Below, piece after piece: positions 55,811-63,607 of a DNA stretch of 64,000 nt (position 1 is its first letter; every line of letters begins with the position of its first letter). Both the position numbers and the translations under genes were made by a program. The DNA is taken from contig NZ_FMHZ01000002.1 of NCBI RefSeq assembly GCF_900090315.1, positions 4,682,501-4,746,500 of the forward strand. The letters are read 5' to 3'. Under the pieces are notes generated by a model. That model had not been told where the DNA came from. It did no database searches and worked only from the letters and a program-made list of their open reading frames with translations. Origin of the DNA: Micromonospora citrea (GTDB lineage: Bacteria > Actinomycetota > Actinomycetes > Mycobacteriales > Micromonosporaceae).

Positions 55811-57109
55811 TCAGCGGGACTCCTGCCGGGGCAGCAGCACCTCCCGCAGGATGAGCTGGAACGCGGCCACCGCCGGAATCGCGATGAGCGCGCCCACCAC
55901 GCCCAGCAGGGACGCGCCGAGCAGCGCGGCGACCAGGGCGGCCACCTCGTTGACCGCCACCGATCGGCGCATGATCTTGGGGTAGATCAGGTAGTTCTCC
56001 ACCTGTTGATAGATCAGGAAGAACACCACGCAGGCGATGCCCACCCGCAGGTCGGTGGCGAAGGCCACCAGGCTGACGATCACCGCGCCCAGGGTCGCGC
56101 CGATCTGCGGGATCAGGTCGGTCACCGCGACCACCACGGCCAGCGCGAACGGGTACGGCAGCCCGACGGCCAGCGCGAAGACGAACGTGGCCGCCCCGGC
56201 CAGCACGGCGATGCTGATCGCGCCCACCATGTACGCGCCGACCTTGGTCAGGATCTCGTCGCCGATCAGCCGCACCCGGTCCCGGCGGGAGCGGGGCACC
56301 AGTGCGTAGCCCAGGTCGCGGATCCGGTCGAAGTGGACCAGGAAGTAGATCGTCAGCACCAGCACGGTCAGTCCCCGGAACACCGTGCCGAAGATCATCT
56401 GAGCCCCGCCGAGCACCCCGCCGAGGGCCTGGCCGACCGTGTCGACGTTCGCCGCGCTCCGCACCCGGTCCATCAGGTCGTACCGCTCGACGAGGTCGTT
56501 GACCGTACGGTTGCGGCGCAGCTCCTCGACGTAGTTCGGCAGCTGGTCGATGAACTGCCCGGTCTGCGTGACGATCGGTGGCACCAGGGCGAACAGGCCA
56601 CCGCAGAGCAGCAGCACGACCGTCAGCGCGACCGCCGCCACGGCAGCGCCGTGCGGCAGCCCCCAGGACCGCAGGCGGACCACGGCCGGGTGCAGGCCGA
56701 CGGCGAGGAAGAGCGCGATGAGCACCAGGACCAGGATTCCGGCCGCGTTGCGCAGCCCCAGATAGAGGGCGTACGCCAGCAGCACCCCGGCCGCCCCGGA
56801 GAAGCCGACCAGGAAGCTGCTGCGCCGCAGCGGTCGTCCCGGCGTACCGAACCGGCTCGACCCGTTCGCGCCCGGCTGCTGACCGCCGCCCGTGGTGCCC
56901 GTGGCCGGCTCGTCGCGGTCCGTGGTGCCCGGCGCGGGCTGGCCGCCGGGCGTGTGGCCCGTGGCCTGGTCCTCGCGGTGGGTGGGGCCGGCTCGGTCGG
57001 CGTGCCGAGGTGCGGTGGCGTGCTCGGGCCTCGGGCTTCCGCCGCCCGGTCCCGGGGCGCTACCGGGCTCCCGGTCGCCGCTCGACTCCCTCGGTCCGTC
57101 GTCTGCCAT
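55811..57109 (-). CDS. AI-2E family (PerM/TqsA-like) transporter
   Basis: Integral membrane protein of 432 residues. The first 85 residues are hydrophilic, rich in Gly, Thr, Pro and Arg. Eight or so helices follow, with the conserved FLVHFDRIRDLGYALVPRSRRDRV loop and LTDLIPQIGATLG-type segment (VVAVTDLIPQIGATLGAVIV). Members export or sense small molecules such as AI-2 or help in Na/H homeostasis; the role here is unknown. The ATG at 57109 has GGGGAGG upstream. Three 19-nt repeats lie beyond its promoter region. Confidence 0.9.
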   Translation of the reverse strand: MADDGPRESSGDREPGSAPGPGGGSPRPEHATAPRHADRAGPTHREDQATGHTPGGQPAPGTTDRDEPATGTTGGGQQPGANGSSRFGTPGRPLRRSSFLVGFSGAAGVLLAYALYLGLRNAAGILVLVLIALFLAVGLHPAVVRLRSWGLPHGAAVAAVALTVVLLLCGGLFALVPPIVTQTGQFIDQLPNYVEELRRNRTVNDLVERYDLMDRVRSAANVDTVGQALGGVLGGAQMIFGTVFRGLTVLVLTIYFLVHFDRIRDLGYALVPRSRRDRVRLIGDEILTKVGAYMVGAISIAVLAGAATFVFALAVGLPYPFALAVVVAVTDLIPQIGATLGAVIVSLVAFATDLRVGIACVVFFLIYQQVENYLIYPKIMRRSVAVNEVAALVAALLGASLLGVVGALIAIPAVAAFQLILREVLLPRQESR

Positions 57110-57337
57110 CGGACCTCCCCTGATCGATTCCCGCCGAGGGTCCGACCTCGGTCCGCGTCGGGCGGATCCCACCCGGGAGCGTACGCCGCCAGCCTGCCCG
57201 ACCACGCACCCCGAGCGGATCCGCGCACCCCGAGCGGATCCGCGCAGCCTGAGCGGATCCGCGCAGTCCGACCGGGCCAGAGACTTGAGAGATCCTGGTA
57301 GGAAGGTGCCCCTCAGGGGGCCGTTTCCAACCAAGAT
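57110..57337. other. intergenic region with 19-nt repeats and no gene
   Basis: Holds the ribosome binding site of the transporter gene, a stretch without recognisable structure, the three 19-nt units at 57212-57268 and a weak GTGCCCCTC-AGGGGGCC hairpin. No coding sequence is supported. Confidence 0.5.
57212..57268. repeat. three 19-nt tandem repeats, each with a GCGGATCCGC palindrome
   Basis: Copies start at 57212, 57231 and 57250. Each contains GAGCGGATCCGCGCA; the 10-nt GCGGATCCGC is perfectly palindromic, giving three evenly spaced palindromes 19 nt apart. Confidence 0.85.
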
Positions 57338-57365
57338 CCGCCCGACGACCTGGGTCGTCGGGCGG
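57338..57365 (-). terminator. terminator of the large coiled-coil gene
   Basis: Near-perfect 13-bp stem CCGCCCGACGACC / GGTCGTCGGGCGG with a minimal loop, 16 nt beyond the stop codon of the minus-strand gene. Confidence 0.85.
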
Positions 57366-57380
57366 AAGGGCTGGTCCGGG

Positions 57381-59702
57381 TCAGTCCTTCTCGACGACGA
57401 CCTTGCTCGGCTTGGCGCTGCGCTCGTCGGTGGTCGGCTTCGCCGGTCGCTTGCCGTTCTCGCCGGTGCTGGTGATCTTCGTCGGGGTGGCACCCCGGCC
57501 ACCCTCGCCCGGCACGGCCGCCACGGTCGGCTCCCCGTCCACGCCCGCGCTCGCGGTGTCGCCGTCGACCGTGGTCACGGCCGCGACGTCGGCGTCGCCC
57601 GGCTGCTTGGTGTCGGCGGGTTCGATCCGGCCCTTGGCCGGCTGCCCGGCCGCCGCCGGCTCGACCTTGGCGGGCCTGCCGTCCGAGGCGGTGGTGCCCT
57701 TCGCCGTGCCGCCCGTCGGCGCCGCGCCGGCTCCGGCCGGTGCGGCGTCCTTCTTCCCCGCGCCGCCCGCCGGTGTCGTGCCCGCTCCGGCTGGCGCGGC
57801 CTCCTTCGCCGCGCCGCCCACCGACGTCGCGCCCGCTCCGGCCGGTGCGGCTTCCTTCTTTCCGGCGCCCGGCTCGGCGGTGTCCTTCTTCCCCGCGCCC
57901 GGTCCGGTCGGCGTCCCGTCGACCGGGGACGTGGCCGCCCCGGCGGTCGACGCCTTCCCGCCGTTCGCCCCGGCCGTGCCGGTCGACGCCGGCCTGCCGT
58001 CGGCCCCCGCCGGGGCGGTCGCGGCGGCGCCGTCCGTCCCGGCCGGCCGGTCGCCCGCAGCGAGCAGCCCCAGCCGGAGCTCGGCCACCTGGCGCTGGAG
58101 CTCGTCGGACTCCTGCCGCGACTTCCAGGTCTCCTGCCGCAGGTCGGCGAGCTGCTGCTGGGCCTGGGCGATCTCCAGCATCACCTGGGCGAGCTGCTGA
58201 CGGCTGACGGCGGCCTCCTGCTGGGTGGCGGCGAGGTGCTGCTGGGTCGTGGCGAGGTGCTGCTGCGTGGTGGCCGCGTACTCCTCGAACTGGCGGCGTG
58301 ACGTCGCGACGTGCTCGTCGGCCTTGCGGCGCTTGTCGGCCGCCTCCGACTCGGCACGGCTGAGCAGCGCCGCAGCCTCCTCCTCGGCCTGCCGACGCAT
58401 CGTCAGCGCGTCCCGCTCGGCGGCCTCGCGCACGGCGGCGGCGCCCTGCTCGATCTCGTTCCTGCGGGCGGTGTACTCCGACTCCAGCGCGGCGCGGCGC
58501 GTCTCGAAGCCCGACTCCAGCTCGTCGTGCCGGCTCTTGTGCTTCGTCTCCAGTTCGGTCAGGCGCGCCTTGTACTGCTTCTCCAGTTCGTCGCGGCGCC
58601 TGGCGAACTCCTGCTCGGTGGTCGCCCGGCGCTGGGCCAGCTCGCGGTCCGCGGCCTCGCGGCGGCTGTTGACCTCCTGCTCCACCCCCGCCCGCCACGC
58701 GCCGAGCTCCTGCTGCGTCTGCGCCCGGGCCTGCTGCACGTACGCCTCGGTCTCGGTGCGCATCCGCTGCACGTACGCCTCGGTCTCGGCCCGGCTGCGC
58801 TTGGCCGTCTCGGCCGCCTGGGTGGTGAGCCGCTCCGCCTCCTGCCGGGCCTTGTTGCGGGTCGCCCGACCAGCCTCGGCGGCGTCGTCGATGATCTGCT
58901 TCGCGTCCCGTTGGGCCTTGGCGTGGGTGGCCCGACCCGCCTCGGTGGCCTGGTCGATCAGGCGCTTGGCCTCCTGCTGGGCCTTGGCGTGCACCTCCTT
59001 GGCGGCCTCCCGGAGCTGGGTGGCCTCCTGCTGCGCCGTGGCGTGCACCTCCTTGGCGGCCTCCCGGAGCCGGGTCGCCTCCTGCTGGGCCCGGTGGTGG
59101 ATCTCCTTGGCCGCGTCCCGCAGCTGGGTGGCCTCCTGCTGGGCCTTCGCCAGCGCCTCCTGGGCGGCCTTGCGCAGCCGGGCGGCCTCCTCCTTGGCGG
59201 CCTTGACCGCGGCGTCCGCCTCGGCCCGGCGGGCCGCGGTGTGCCGCTCCTCCTCGGCGCGTCGGGCGGCCAGCGCGATCTCGAAGTCCTTGAGCGCGGT
59301 GGCGGCCTGTTCTCGGGCCTCCTCGACGATGTGCTCGGCGGCGGCCCGGCGCGCCTCGATCTCCTCGTTGGCGGCGGCCAGGATCGCGTCGGCCTGCTCC
59401 TCGGCGATCGTGAGGATCTGCTCCACGCGCGGGCCGAGGTGCCGGAAGGAGACGTTCTCCAGCGCACCGGACGACTTGCGCGCCTGGGCGAGATCCCGTT
59501 GGAGCACCTCGACCTGGCCGGCCAGCTTGTGGATCTGTGTGTAGGCCTGCTCCCGTTCGGCCGCGAGGGCCGCGATCTCGTGCTCCGCACGAGCGACGTA
59601 CCGGTCGACCTGTCGTTTCTCGTACCCCCGCAGAGCGGACTCGAAGCTGGGCTCCGTGGTCACGTCCCCGCCGAGAGCGAACAGTTCCTCGCCGTGCGAC
59701 AT
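57381..59702 (-). CDS. large DivIVA-like coiled-coil protein (Scy-like)
   Basis: Cytoskeletal-type protein of 773 residues. The N-terminal DivIVA-like motif is SALRGYEKRQVDRYVARAEHEIAAL. A roughly 500-residue coiled coil rich in Ala, Glu, Arg and Gln follows. About residues 205-275 are four tandem 17-residue units (AQQEATQLREAAKEVHA and variants). The last 170 residues are disordered, Gly/Ala/Pro/Lys-rich, with PAGAGKKDAAP-type repeats. With the next gene it matches the Streptomyces FilP-Scy neighbourhood, whose products organise polar growth with DivIVA. The homology is architectural rather than proven. The ATG at 59702 is chosen at the start of the conserved SHGEELFALGGD region. Confidence 0.82.
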   Translation of the reverse strand: MSHGEELFALGGDVTTEPSFESALRGYEKRQVDRYVARAEHEIAALAAEREQAYTQIHKLAGQVEVLQRDLAQARKSSGALENVSFRHLGPRVEQILTIAEEQADAILAAANEEIEARRAAAEHIVEEAREQAATALKDFEIALAARRAEEERHTAARRAEADAAVKAAKEEAARLRKAAQEALAKAQQEATQLRDAAKEIHHRAQQEATRLREAAKEVHATAQQEATQLREAAKEVHAKAQQEAKRLIDQATEAGRATHAKAQRDAKQIIDDAAEAGRATRNKARQEAERLTTQAAETAKRSRAETEAYVQRMRTETEAYVQQARAQTQQELGAWRAGVEQEVNSRREAADRELAQRRATTEQEFARRRDELEKQYKARLTELETKHKSRHDELESGFETRRAALESEYTARRNEIEQGAAAVREAAERDALTMRRQAEEEAAALLSRAESEAADKRRKADEHVATSRRQFEEYAATTQQHLATTQQHLAATQQEAAVSRQQLAQVMLEIAQAQQQLADLRQETWKSRQESDELQRQVAELRLGLLAAGDRPAGTDGAAATAPAGADGRPASTGTAGANGGKASTAGAATSPVDGTPTGPGAGKKDTAEPGAGKKEAAPAGAGATSVGGAAKEAAPAGAGTTPAGGAGKKDAAPAGAGAAPTGGTAKGTTASDGRPAKVEPAAAGQPAKGRIEPADTKQPGDADVAAVTTVDGDTASAGVDGEPTVAAVPGEGGRGATPTKITSTGENGKRPAKPTTDERSAKPSKVVVEKD

Positions 59703-59810
59703 GCCCCCATCCTCACACGCCTCCGGGCCGGCTGGGGCGATACGGACGCCCCTGATGGGACCTACTTCACTGGGTTGACGCCCGGGCATTTCCCTGACGG
59801 GCAAACGCAT

Positions 59811-59853
59811 ACGGCGCGGGGCACACCGGTCACCCGGTGTCACCCCGCGCCGT
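59811..59853. terminator. long hairpin between the coiled-coil genes
   Basis: An 11-bp outer stem ACGGCGCGGGG / CCCCGCGCCGT and a 7-bp inner stem ACACCGG / CCGGTGT with a small internal bulge. It lies 22 nt beyond the stop codon of the minus-strand FilP-like gene and probably ends its transcript. Confidence 0.82.
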
Positions 59854-59875
59854 GGTCATGCCCCGGTCGGCTCGG

Positions 59876-61144
59876 TCAGTTGGACGTCTCGGCGGCCACC
59901 CGCTCGTCCGCGCCGTCGGCCTTCTTGGCCTCCGGCTTGGCGGGCGCGGCCTGGGCGGCCGGCGCCGCCGGGACGCCCGGCACGATCCCGGCGAGGCCGG
60001 AGAGCATCTGGCCGAGCTGGGAGGTGACGGCGTCCTTCTGCCGGGTGAGGTCCTCGACCTCGCGGCGGGCCGCCTGGGTGGTCAGCTCGGCCTCGGTGCG
60101 CGCCTCGGTGAGCAGCCGCTTCGCCTCGGCCTTCGCCTCGGTCAGCGTCTTGTCGGCCAGCGCCTTGGCCTTGTCGACCGTCTCGTTGGCGGTGCGCTCC
60201 GACTCGACCCGGCGGGCCTCGGCGCGCTGCTCGATCTCCTTGGCCCGCTCCTGCGCGGCGTGGGCCCGCTGCTCGGCCTCGCTTACCAGCTTCTGGGTCT
60301 GCGCGACCTGCGCCGCGTGCCGCTCCGACTCCTCGCGCTCGGCCTTCTCCCGGCGCTCGGCGAGCTGGAGCTCCAGGGCCTGCAGGTCCTTGTCGCGCTT
60401 GTCCCGCGCGTCGGTGAGCAGCTTGGTCGCCTCGGCGCGCTTCTCCTCGGCCTCCCGGGCGGCCTTCGCCCGCTGCTGGGTGATCTCCCGCTCGGCGGTG
60501 GCCCGGAGCGTGGCGACCTCGCGCTCGACGGTGGACTTCAGCTCGGCGACCTCGTGCGCCGTGACCGTGCGCAGCTGCTTGGTCTCCCGCTCGGCGTCGG
60601 CGCGCAGCGTGTCGGCCTCGCGCCGGGCCTGGACGCGGACCTCGGCGGCCTCCCGCTCGGCGGCGGTGCGGACGCTGCCCGCCTCGCGCTCGGCGGTGGC
60701 CTTCATCGCCGCCGCCTCGGCCCGCGCCTTGTCGGTGATCTCGCGGGCCTCGAGGCGTGCGGCGGAGAGGATGCCCTCCGACTCGCGCTTGGCCTCGTTG
60801 CGGTGGTCGTTGGCCTGCTCCTCGGCCAGCCGGAGGATCTGCTCGACGCGGGTGCCGAGGCCGGAGAGGGTGGGCCGGCTGTTCTCCTCGAGCTGCTTGT
60901 TGGTGTCGGCGAGCTTCTGCTCCAGCGTGCTCATGCGCTGTTCGGCCTGGCGGAGCCGGCGCTGAGCGTCGTTCATGCGCTGCTCGGCCTCGGCGCGGGC
61001 CTGCTCGGACTGGGTCAGCGCGGCCGTCATCCGGCCGATGAAGTCATCGACCTGGTGGGTGTTGTAGCCGCGCAGGCCGACGGTGAAATCGGGCTGTGAG
61101 TTCGCGTTATCGAAGAACGCAAGAGGGGAGGACTGCTGGGGCAT
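59876..61144 (-). CDS. FilP-like coiled-coil polarity protein
   Basis: 422-residue filament-type protein. The N-terminal DivIVA-like motif is FTVGLRGYNTHQVDDFIGRMTAAL. SGLGTRVEQILRLAEEQANDHRNEAKRE closely resembles the corresponding FilP segment. A continuous coiled coil of about 300 residues follows, with repeated TAEREA/RAEAE units. The TRQKDAVTSQLGQMLSGLAG stretch near the end matches the FilP tail, and a short Ala/Pro tail closes the protein. FilP forms intermediate-filament-like networks near hyphal tips in Streptomyces. The ATG at 61144 is 6 nt from GAGTAT. Convergent genes are absent; ccr lies upstream in the same direction after a terminator. Confidence 0.85.
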   Translation of the reverse strand: MPQQSSPLAFFDNANSQPDFTVGLRGYNTHQVDDFIGRMTAALTQSEQARAEAEQRMNDAQRRLRQAEQRMSTLEQKLADTNKQLEENSRPTLSGLGTRVEQILRLAEEQANDHRNEAKRESEGILSAARLEAREITDKARAEAAAMKATAEREAGSVRTAAEREAAEVRVQARREADTLRADAERETKQLRTVTAHEVAELKSTVEREVATLRATAEREITQQRAKAAREAEEKRAEATKLLTDARDKRDKDLQALELQLAERREKAEREESERHAAQVAQTQKLVSEAEQRAHAAQERAKEIEQRAEARRVESERTANETVDKAKALADKTLTEAKAEAKRLLTEARTEAELTTQAARREVEDLTRQKDAVTSQLGQMLSGLAGIVPGVPAAPAAQAAPAKPEAKKADGADERVAAETSN

Positions 61145-61303
61145 TGGGACATACTCGCAGACCCCCCAGGGTGCTTCGCAAGAGCGGTCCCGAGCTTTCG
61201 TGTCCTCTTTACATGGTCAACTGCGGGCGCGCCGGCACGCCGGACCAATCGGCGATCTTGGCAGGTCCCGGGCGGGTCGGACGGTACGGAGAGTGACTGT
61301 GGA

Positions 61304-61334
61304 AAAGGGCCGCGGGGGAACCCCGCGGCCCTTT
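61304..61334 (-). terminator. ccr terminator hairpin
   Basis: Perfect 14-bp stem AAAGGGCCGCGGGG / CCCCGCGGCCCTTT with a GAA loop, about 100 nt beyond the ccr stop codon. On the minus strand it is followed by TCCACAG rather than a U tract. Confidence 0.85.
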
Positions 61335-61435
61335 GTCGCGTCATGGTCCGGGTCACTCGAATGAGCGCCGGCGCGCCGGTGGTGAAAAGGCGATCGCCGT
61401 TCGTCGCAATGGTCGACGGCGGATCGTCCGTCGGG

Positions 61436-62791
61436 TCAGTGGCCGCGGAACCGGTTGATCGCGTCCTCGTGGCGGGAGCGCAGCTCGCGGTCGCGCACGC
61501 CGAGCCCGTCGGCGGGCGCGAGGCAACGCACCCCCACCTTGCCCTGGTGGGCGTTGCGGTGCACCTCGTACGCGGCCTGGCCCGTCTGCTCCAGCGCGTA
61601 CGTCTTCGACACGGTGGGGTGGATCTTGCCGAGGGCCACCAGGCGGTTGGCCTCCCACGCCTCCCGGTAGTTGGCGAAGTGGCTGCCGACGATCCGCTTG
61701 AGGTGCATCCACAGGTAGCGGTTGTCGTACTGGTGCTGGTAGCCGCTGGTGGAGGCGCAGGTGACGATCGTGCCGCCCTTCTTGGCGACGAACACGCTCG
61801 CGCCGAAGGTCTCCCGGCCGGGGTGCTCGAAGACGATGTCCGGGTCGTCGCCGCCGGTCAGCTCGCGGATCCGCTCGCCGAAGCGGCGCCACTCGTCCTG
61901 GTCCTGGGTCTCCTCGTCCTTCCAGAAGCGGAAGCCCTCGGCCGTGCGGTCGATGACCAGCTCGGCGCCCATCTTCCGGCACAGCTCCGCCTTCTCCGGG
62001 GAGGAGACCACGCAGACGGGGATCGCGCCGCCGTTGAGCGCCATCTGGGTGGCGTACCCGCCGAGGCCGCCGGAGGCGCCCCAGATCAGCACCACGTCGC
62101 CCTGCTTCATGTTCGCGCCGTGGTGGGACACGAGCTGCCGGTACGCCGTCGAGTTGACCAACCCCGGGCTGGCCGCCTCCTCCCAGCTCAGGTGGCGCGG
62201 CTTGGGCATCAGCTGGTTGGCCTTGACCACGGCCAGCTCGGCGAGGCCGCCGAAGTTGGTCTCGAAGCCCCAGATCCGCTGCTGCGGGTCGAGCATGGTG
62301 TCGTCGTGCCCGGCCGCGTCCTCCAGCTCCACCGACAGGCAGTGCGCGACCACCTCGTCGCCGGTCTTCCACTTCGTCACGCCGGGCCCGGTGCGCAGCA
62401 CCACGCCCGCGGCGTCCGAGCCGACCACGTGGTACGGCAGGTCGTGCCGCCTGGTCAGCTCGGAGAGCCGGCCGTAGCGCTGGAGGAACTTGAAGGTCGG
62501 CAGCGGCTCGAAGATGCTGGTCCAGACCGTGTTGTAGTTGATCGCGCTGGCCATCACGGCAACCAGCGCCTCGCCCGGCCCGAGTTCCGGGGTCGGCACC
62601 TCCTGCACGTGCAGCGCCTTGCGCGGGTCCTTGTCCCGGGTCGCCATCCCGTCGAACATCCGGGTCTCTTCGGCGCGCACCACCACGCCCCGGTACGACT
62701 CCGGCACCGGCAGGCCGGCGATGCCGGCGAGTTCCCGCTCCGGTTGGTCGGATCCCTCCGCCGCCATGATCGCTTCGAGGATGTCCTGCAC
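61436..62791 (-). CDS. ccrA: crotonyl-CoA carboxylase/reductase
   Basis: Reductively carboxylates crotonyl-CoA to ethylmalonyl-CoA with NADPH and CO2; 451 residues. It belongs to the medium-chain dehydrogenase fold. The N-terminal part has VAVMASAINYNTVWTSIFEP and YHVVGSDAAGVVLRTGPGV. The NADPH site is VLIWGASGGLGGYATQMAL, and the C-terminal part is MHLKRIVGSHFANYREAWEANRL. This is the committed step of the ethylmalonyl-CoA pathway and a source of ethylmalonyl-CoA for polyketides. GTG at 62791 has GGGAGG 5 nt upstream. A long leader of about 130 nt separates it from an operator-like site identical to that of meaA. Confidence 0.95.
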   Translation of the reverse strand: MQDILEAIMAAEGSDQPERELAGIAGLPVPESYRGVVVRAEETRMFDGMATRDKDPRKALHVQEVPTPELGPGEALVAVMASAINYNTVWTSIFEPLPTFKFLQRYGRLSELTRRHDLPYHVVGSDAAGVVLRTGPGVTKWKTGDEVVAHCLSVELEDAAGHDDTMLDPQQRIWGFETNFGGLAELAVVKANQLMPKPRHLSWEEAASPGLVNSTAYRQLVSHHGANMKQGDVVLIWGASGGLGGYATQMALNGGAIPVCVVSSPEKAELCRKMGAELVIDRTAEGFRFWKDEETQDQDEWRRFGERIRELTGGDDPDIVFEHPGRETFGASVFVAKKGGTIVTCASTSGYQHQYDNRYLWMHLKRIVGSHFANYREAWEANRLVALGKIHPTVSKTYALEQTGQAAYEVHRNAHQGKVGVRCLAPADGLGVRDRELRSRHEDAINRFRGH

Positions 62792-62923
62792 GTCGACCTC
62801 CCGTTCGTCCGCACCCGCGCACGCGGGCCTGGGTGCTGCCATCGTCGGCGCGAGTGCGGCCGACCGCCATGTCGGCATCCGACACATCCGCGGACCGACC
62901 GCGCTCCTGTTGGGGCGGGACGT

Positions 62924-62935
62924 TACTGAACGGTA
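62924..62935 (-). promoter_or_regulatory. ccr operator-like site shared with meaA
   Basis: TACTGAACGGTA is an imperfect palindrome (TAC-G--C-GTA). Its last 11 nt equal the sequence in the meaA promoter. On the minus strand it overlaps CTAGCTACCGT, a possible -10 region for ccr. A reduced form (ACCGAAC) lies between mce and the thiolase gene. Confidence 0.5.
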
Positions 62936-63074
62936 GCTAGGGTCGGAAGTCCTCTGTGAAAAACTGCATTGGCCGATGCGTGGAGGTGTCCGGGCAGGCG
63001 ACGTATCGCGCAGTGCCGTGCTCGGCACGCGGGCGCCGCCGGCCCCCACCCGTGGGCGGGGGCCGACCGTGGCG

Positions 63075-63545
63075 TCAGTGCGCGGCGGGCTCGACCAGCT
63101 CGACAAGCACGCCGCCGGCGTGCTTCGGGTGGACGAAGTTGACCCGGGAGTTCGACGTGCCGCGCTTCGGGGTGTCGTAGAGCAGCTGCACGCCCCGCTC
63201 GCGCAGCGTCGCGCAGGCGGCGTCGATGTCCGCCACCTCGTACGCCACCTGCTGCACGCCCGGGCCCTTGCGGTCCAGGAACTTCGCGATGGTCGACTCG
63301 GGCGTCAGCGGGGCGAGCAGCTGCACGCAGCCCCCCTCGGCGGTCGGGCCGACGGCCAGCATCGCCTCCCGGACGCCCTGCTCGGCGTTGGTCTCGGTGT
63401 GCACGCAGCGCATCCCGAAGGTGCGCTGGTAGAAGTCGATCGCGGCGTCCAGGTCGGGCACCGCGACCCCGACGTGGTCGATGCGGCGCAGGCCGATGTC
63501 TGTGACATAGTCGGCAGCGGTCTCGACGGGGGAGTTCTCAGCCAT
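63075..63545 (-). CDS. mce: methylmalonyl-/ethylmalonyl-CoA epimerase
   Basis: 156-residue VOC-fold epimerase interconverting the (2S) and (2R) forms of methylmalonyl- and ethylmalonyl-CoA, needed because the product of Ccr and the substrate of MeaA differ in configuration. Metal ligands appear in RRIDHVGVAVPD, QVAYEVADI and VLVELVEP; MRCVHTETN carries a further conserved segment. The ATG at 63545 has CAGACT 6 nt upstream (minus strand 63552-63557), indicating leaderless expression. A GTG 21 nt further upstream is less likely. It is divergent from the thiolase gene by 62 nt. Confidence 0.93.
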   Translation of the reverse strand: MAENSPVETAADYVTDIGLRRIDHVGVAVPDLDAAIDFYQRTFGMRCVHTETNAEQGVREAMLAVGPTAEGGCVQLLAPLTPESTIAKFLDRKGPGVQQVAYEVADIDAACATLRERGVQLLYDTPKRGTSNSRVNFVHPKHAGGVLVELVEPAAH

Positions 63546-63551
63546 GGCGCT

Positions 63552-63575
63552 AGTCTGACCGAACAATCGTTAAGG
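63552..63575. promoter_or_regulatory. divergent mce/thiolase control region
   Basis: Holds the mce -10 box (CAGACT on the minus strand) and CCGAACAATCGTTAAG, an imperfect palindrome around AACAATCGTT. ACCGAAC (63558-63564) differs by one base from the start of the meaA/ccr site. Confidence 0.4.
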
Positions 63576-63607
63576 CGTACAGGTCGGCACCCCCTCGGAG
63601 GCAGGTA

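Noticed and set aside
57403..60965. Long plus-strand open frames across the two coiled-coil genes
   Set aside because: They are Arg/Leu/Ser-rich mirrors of coiled-coil codons and lack start signals or homology. The minus-strand proteins have DivIVA motifs and heptads.
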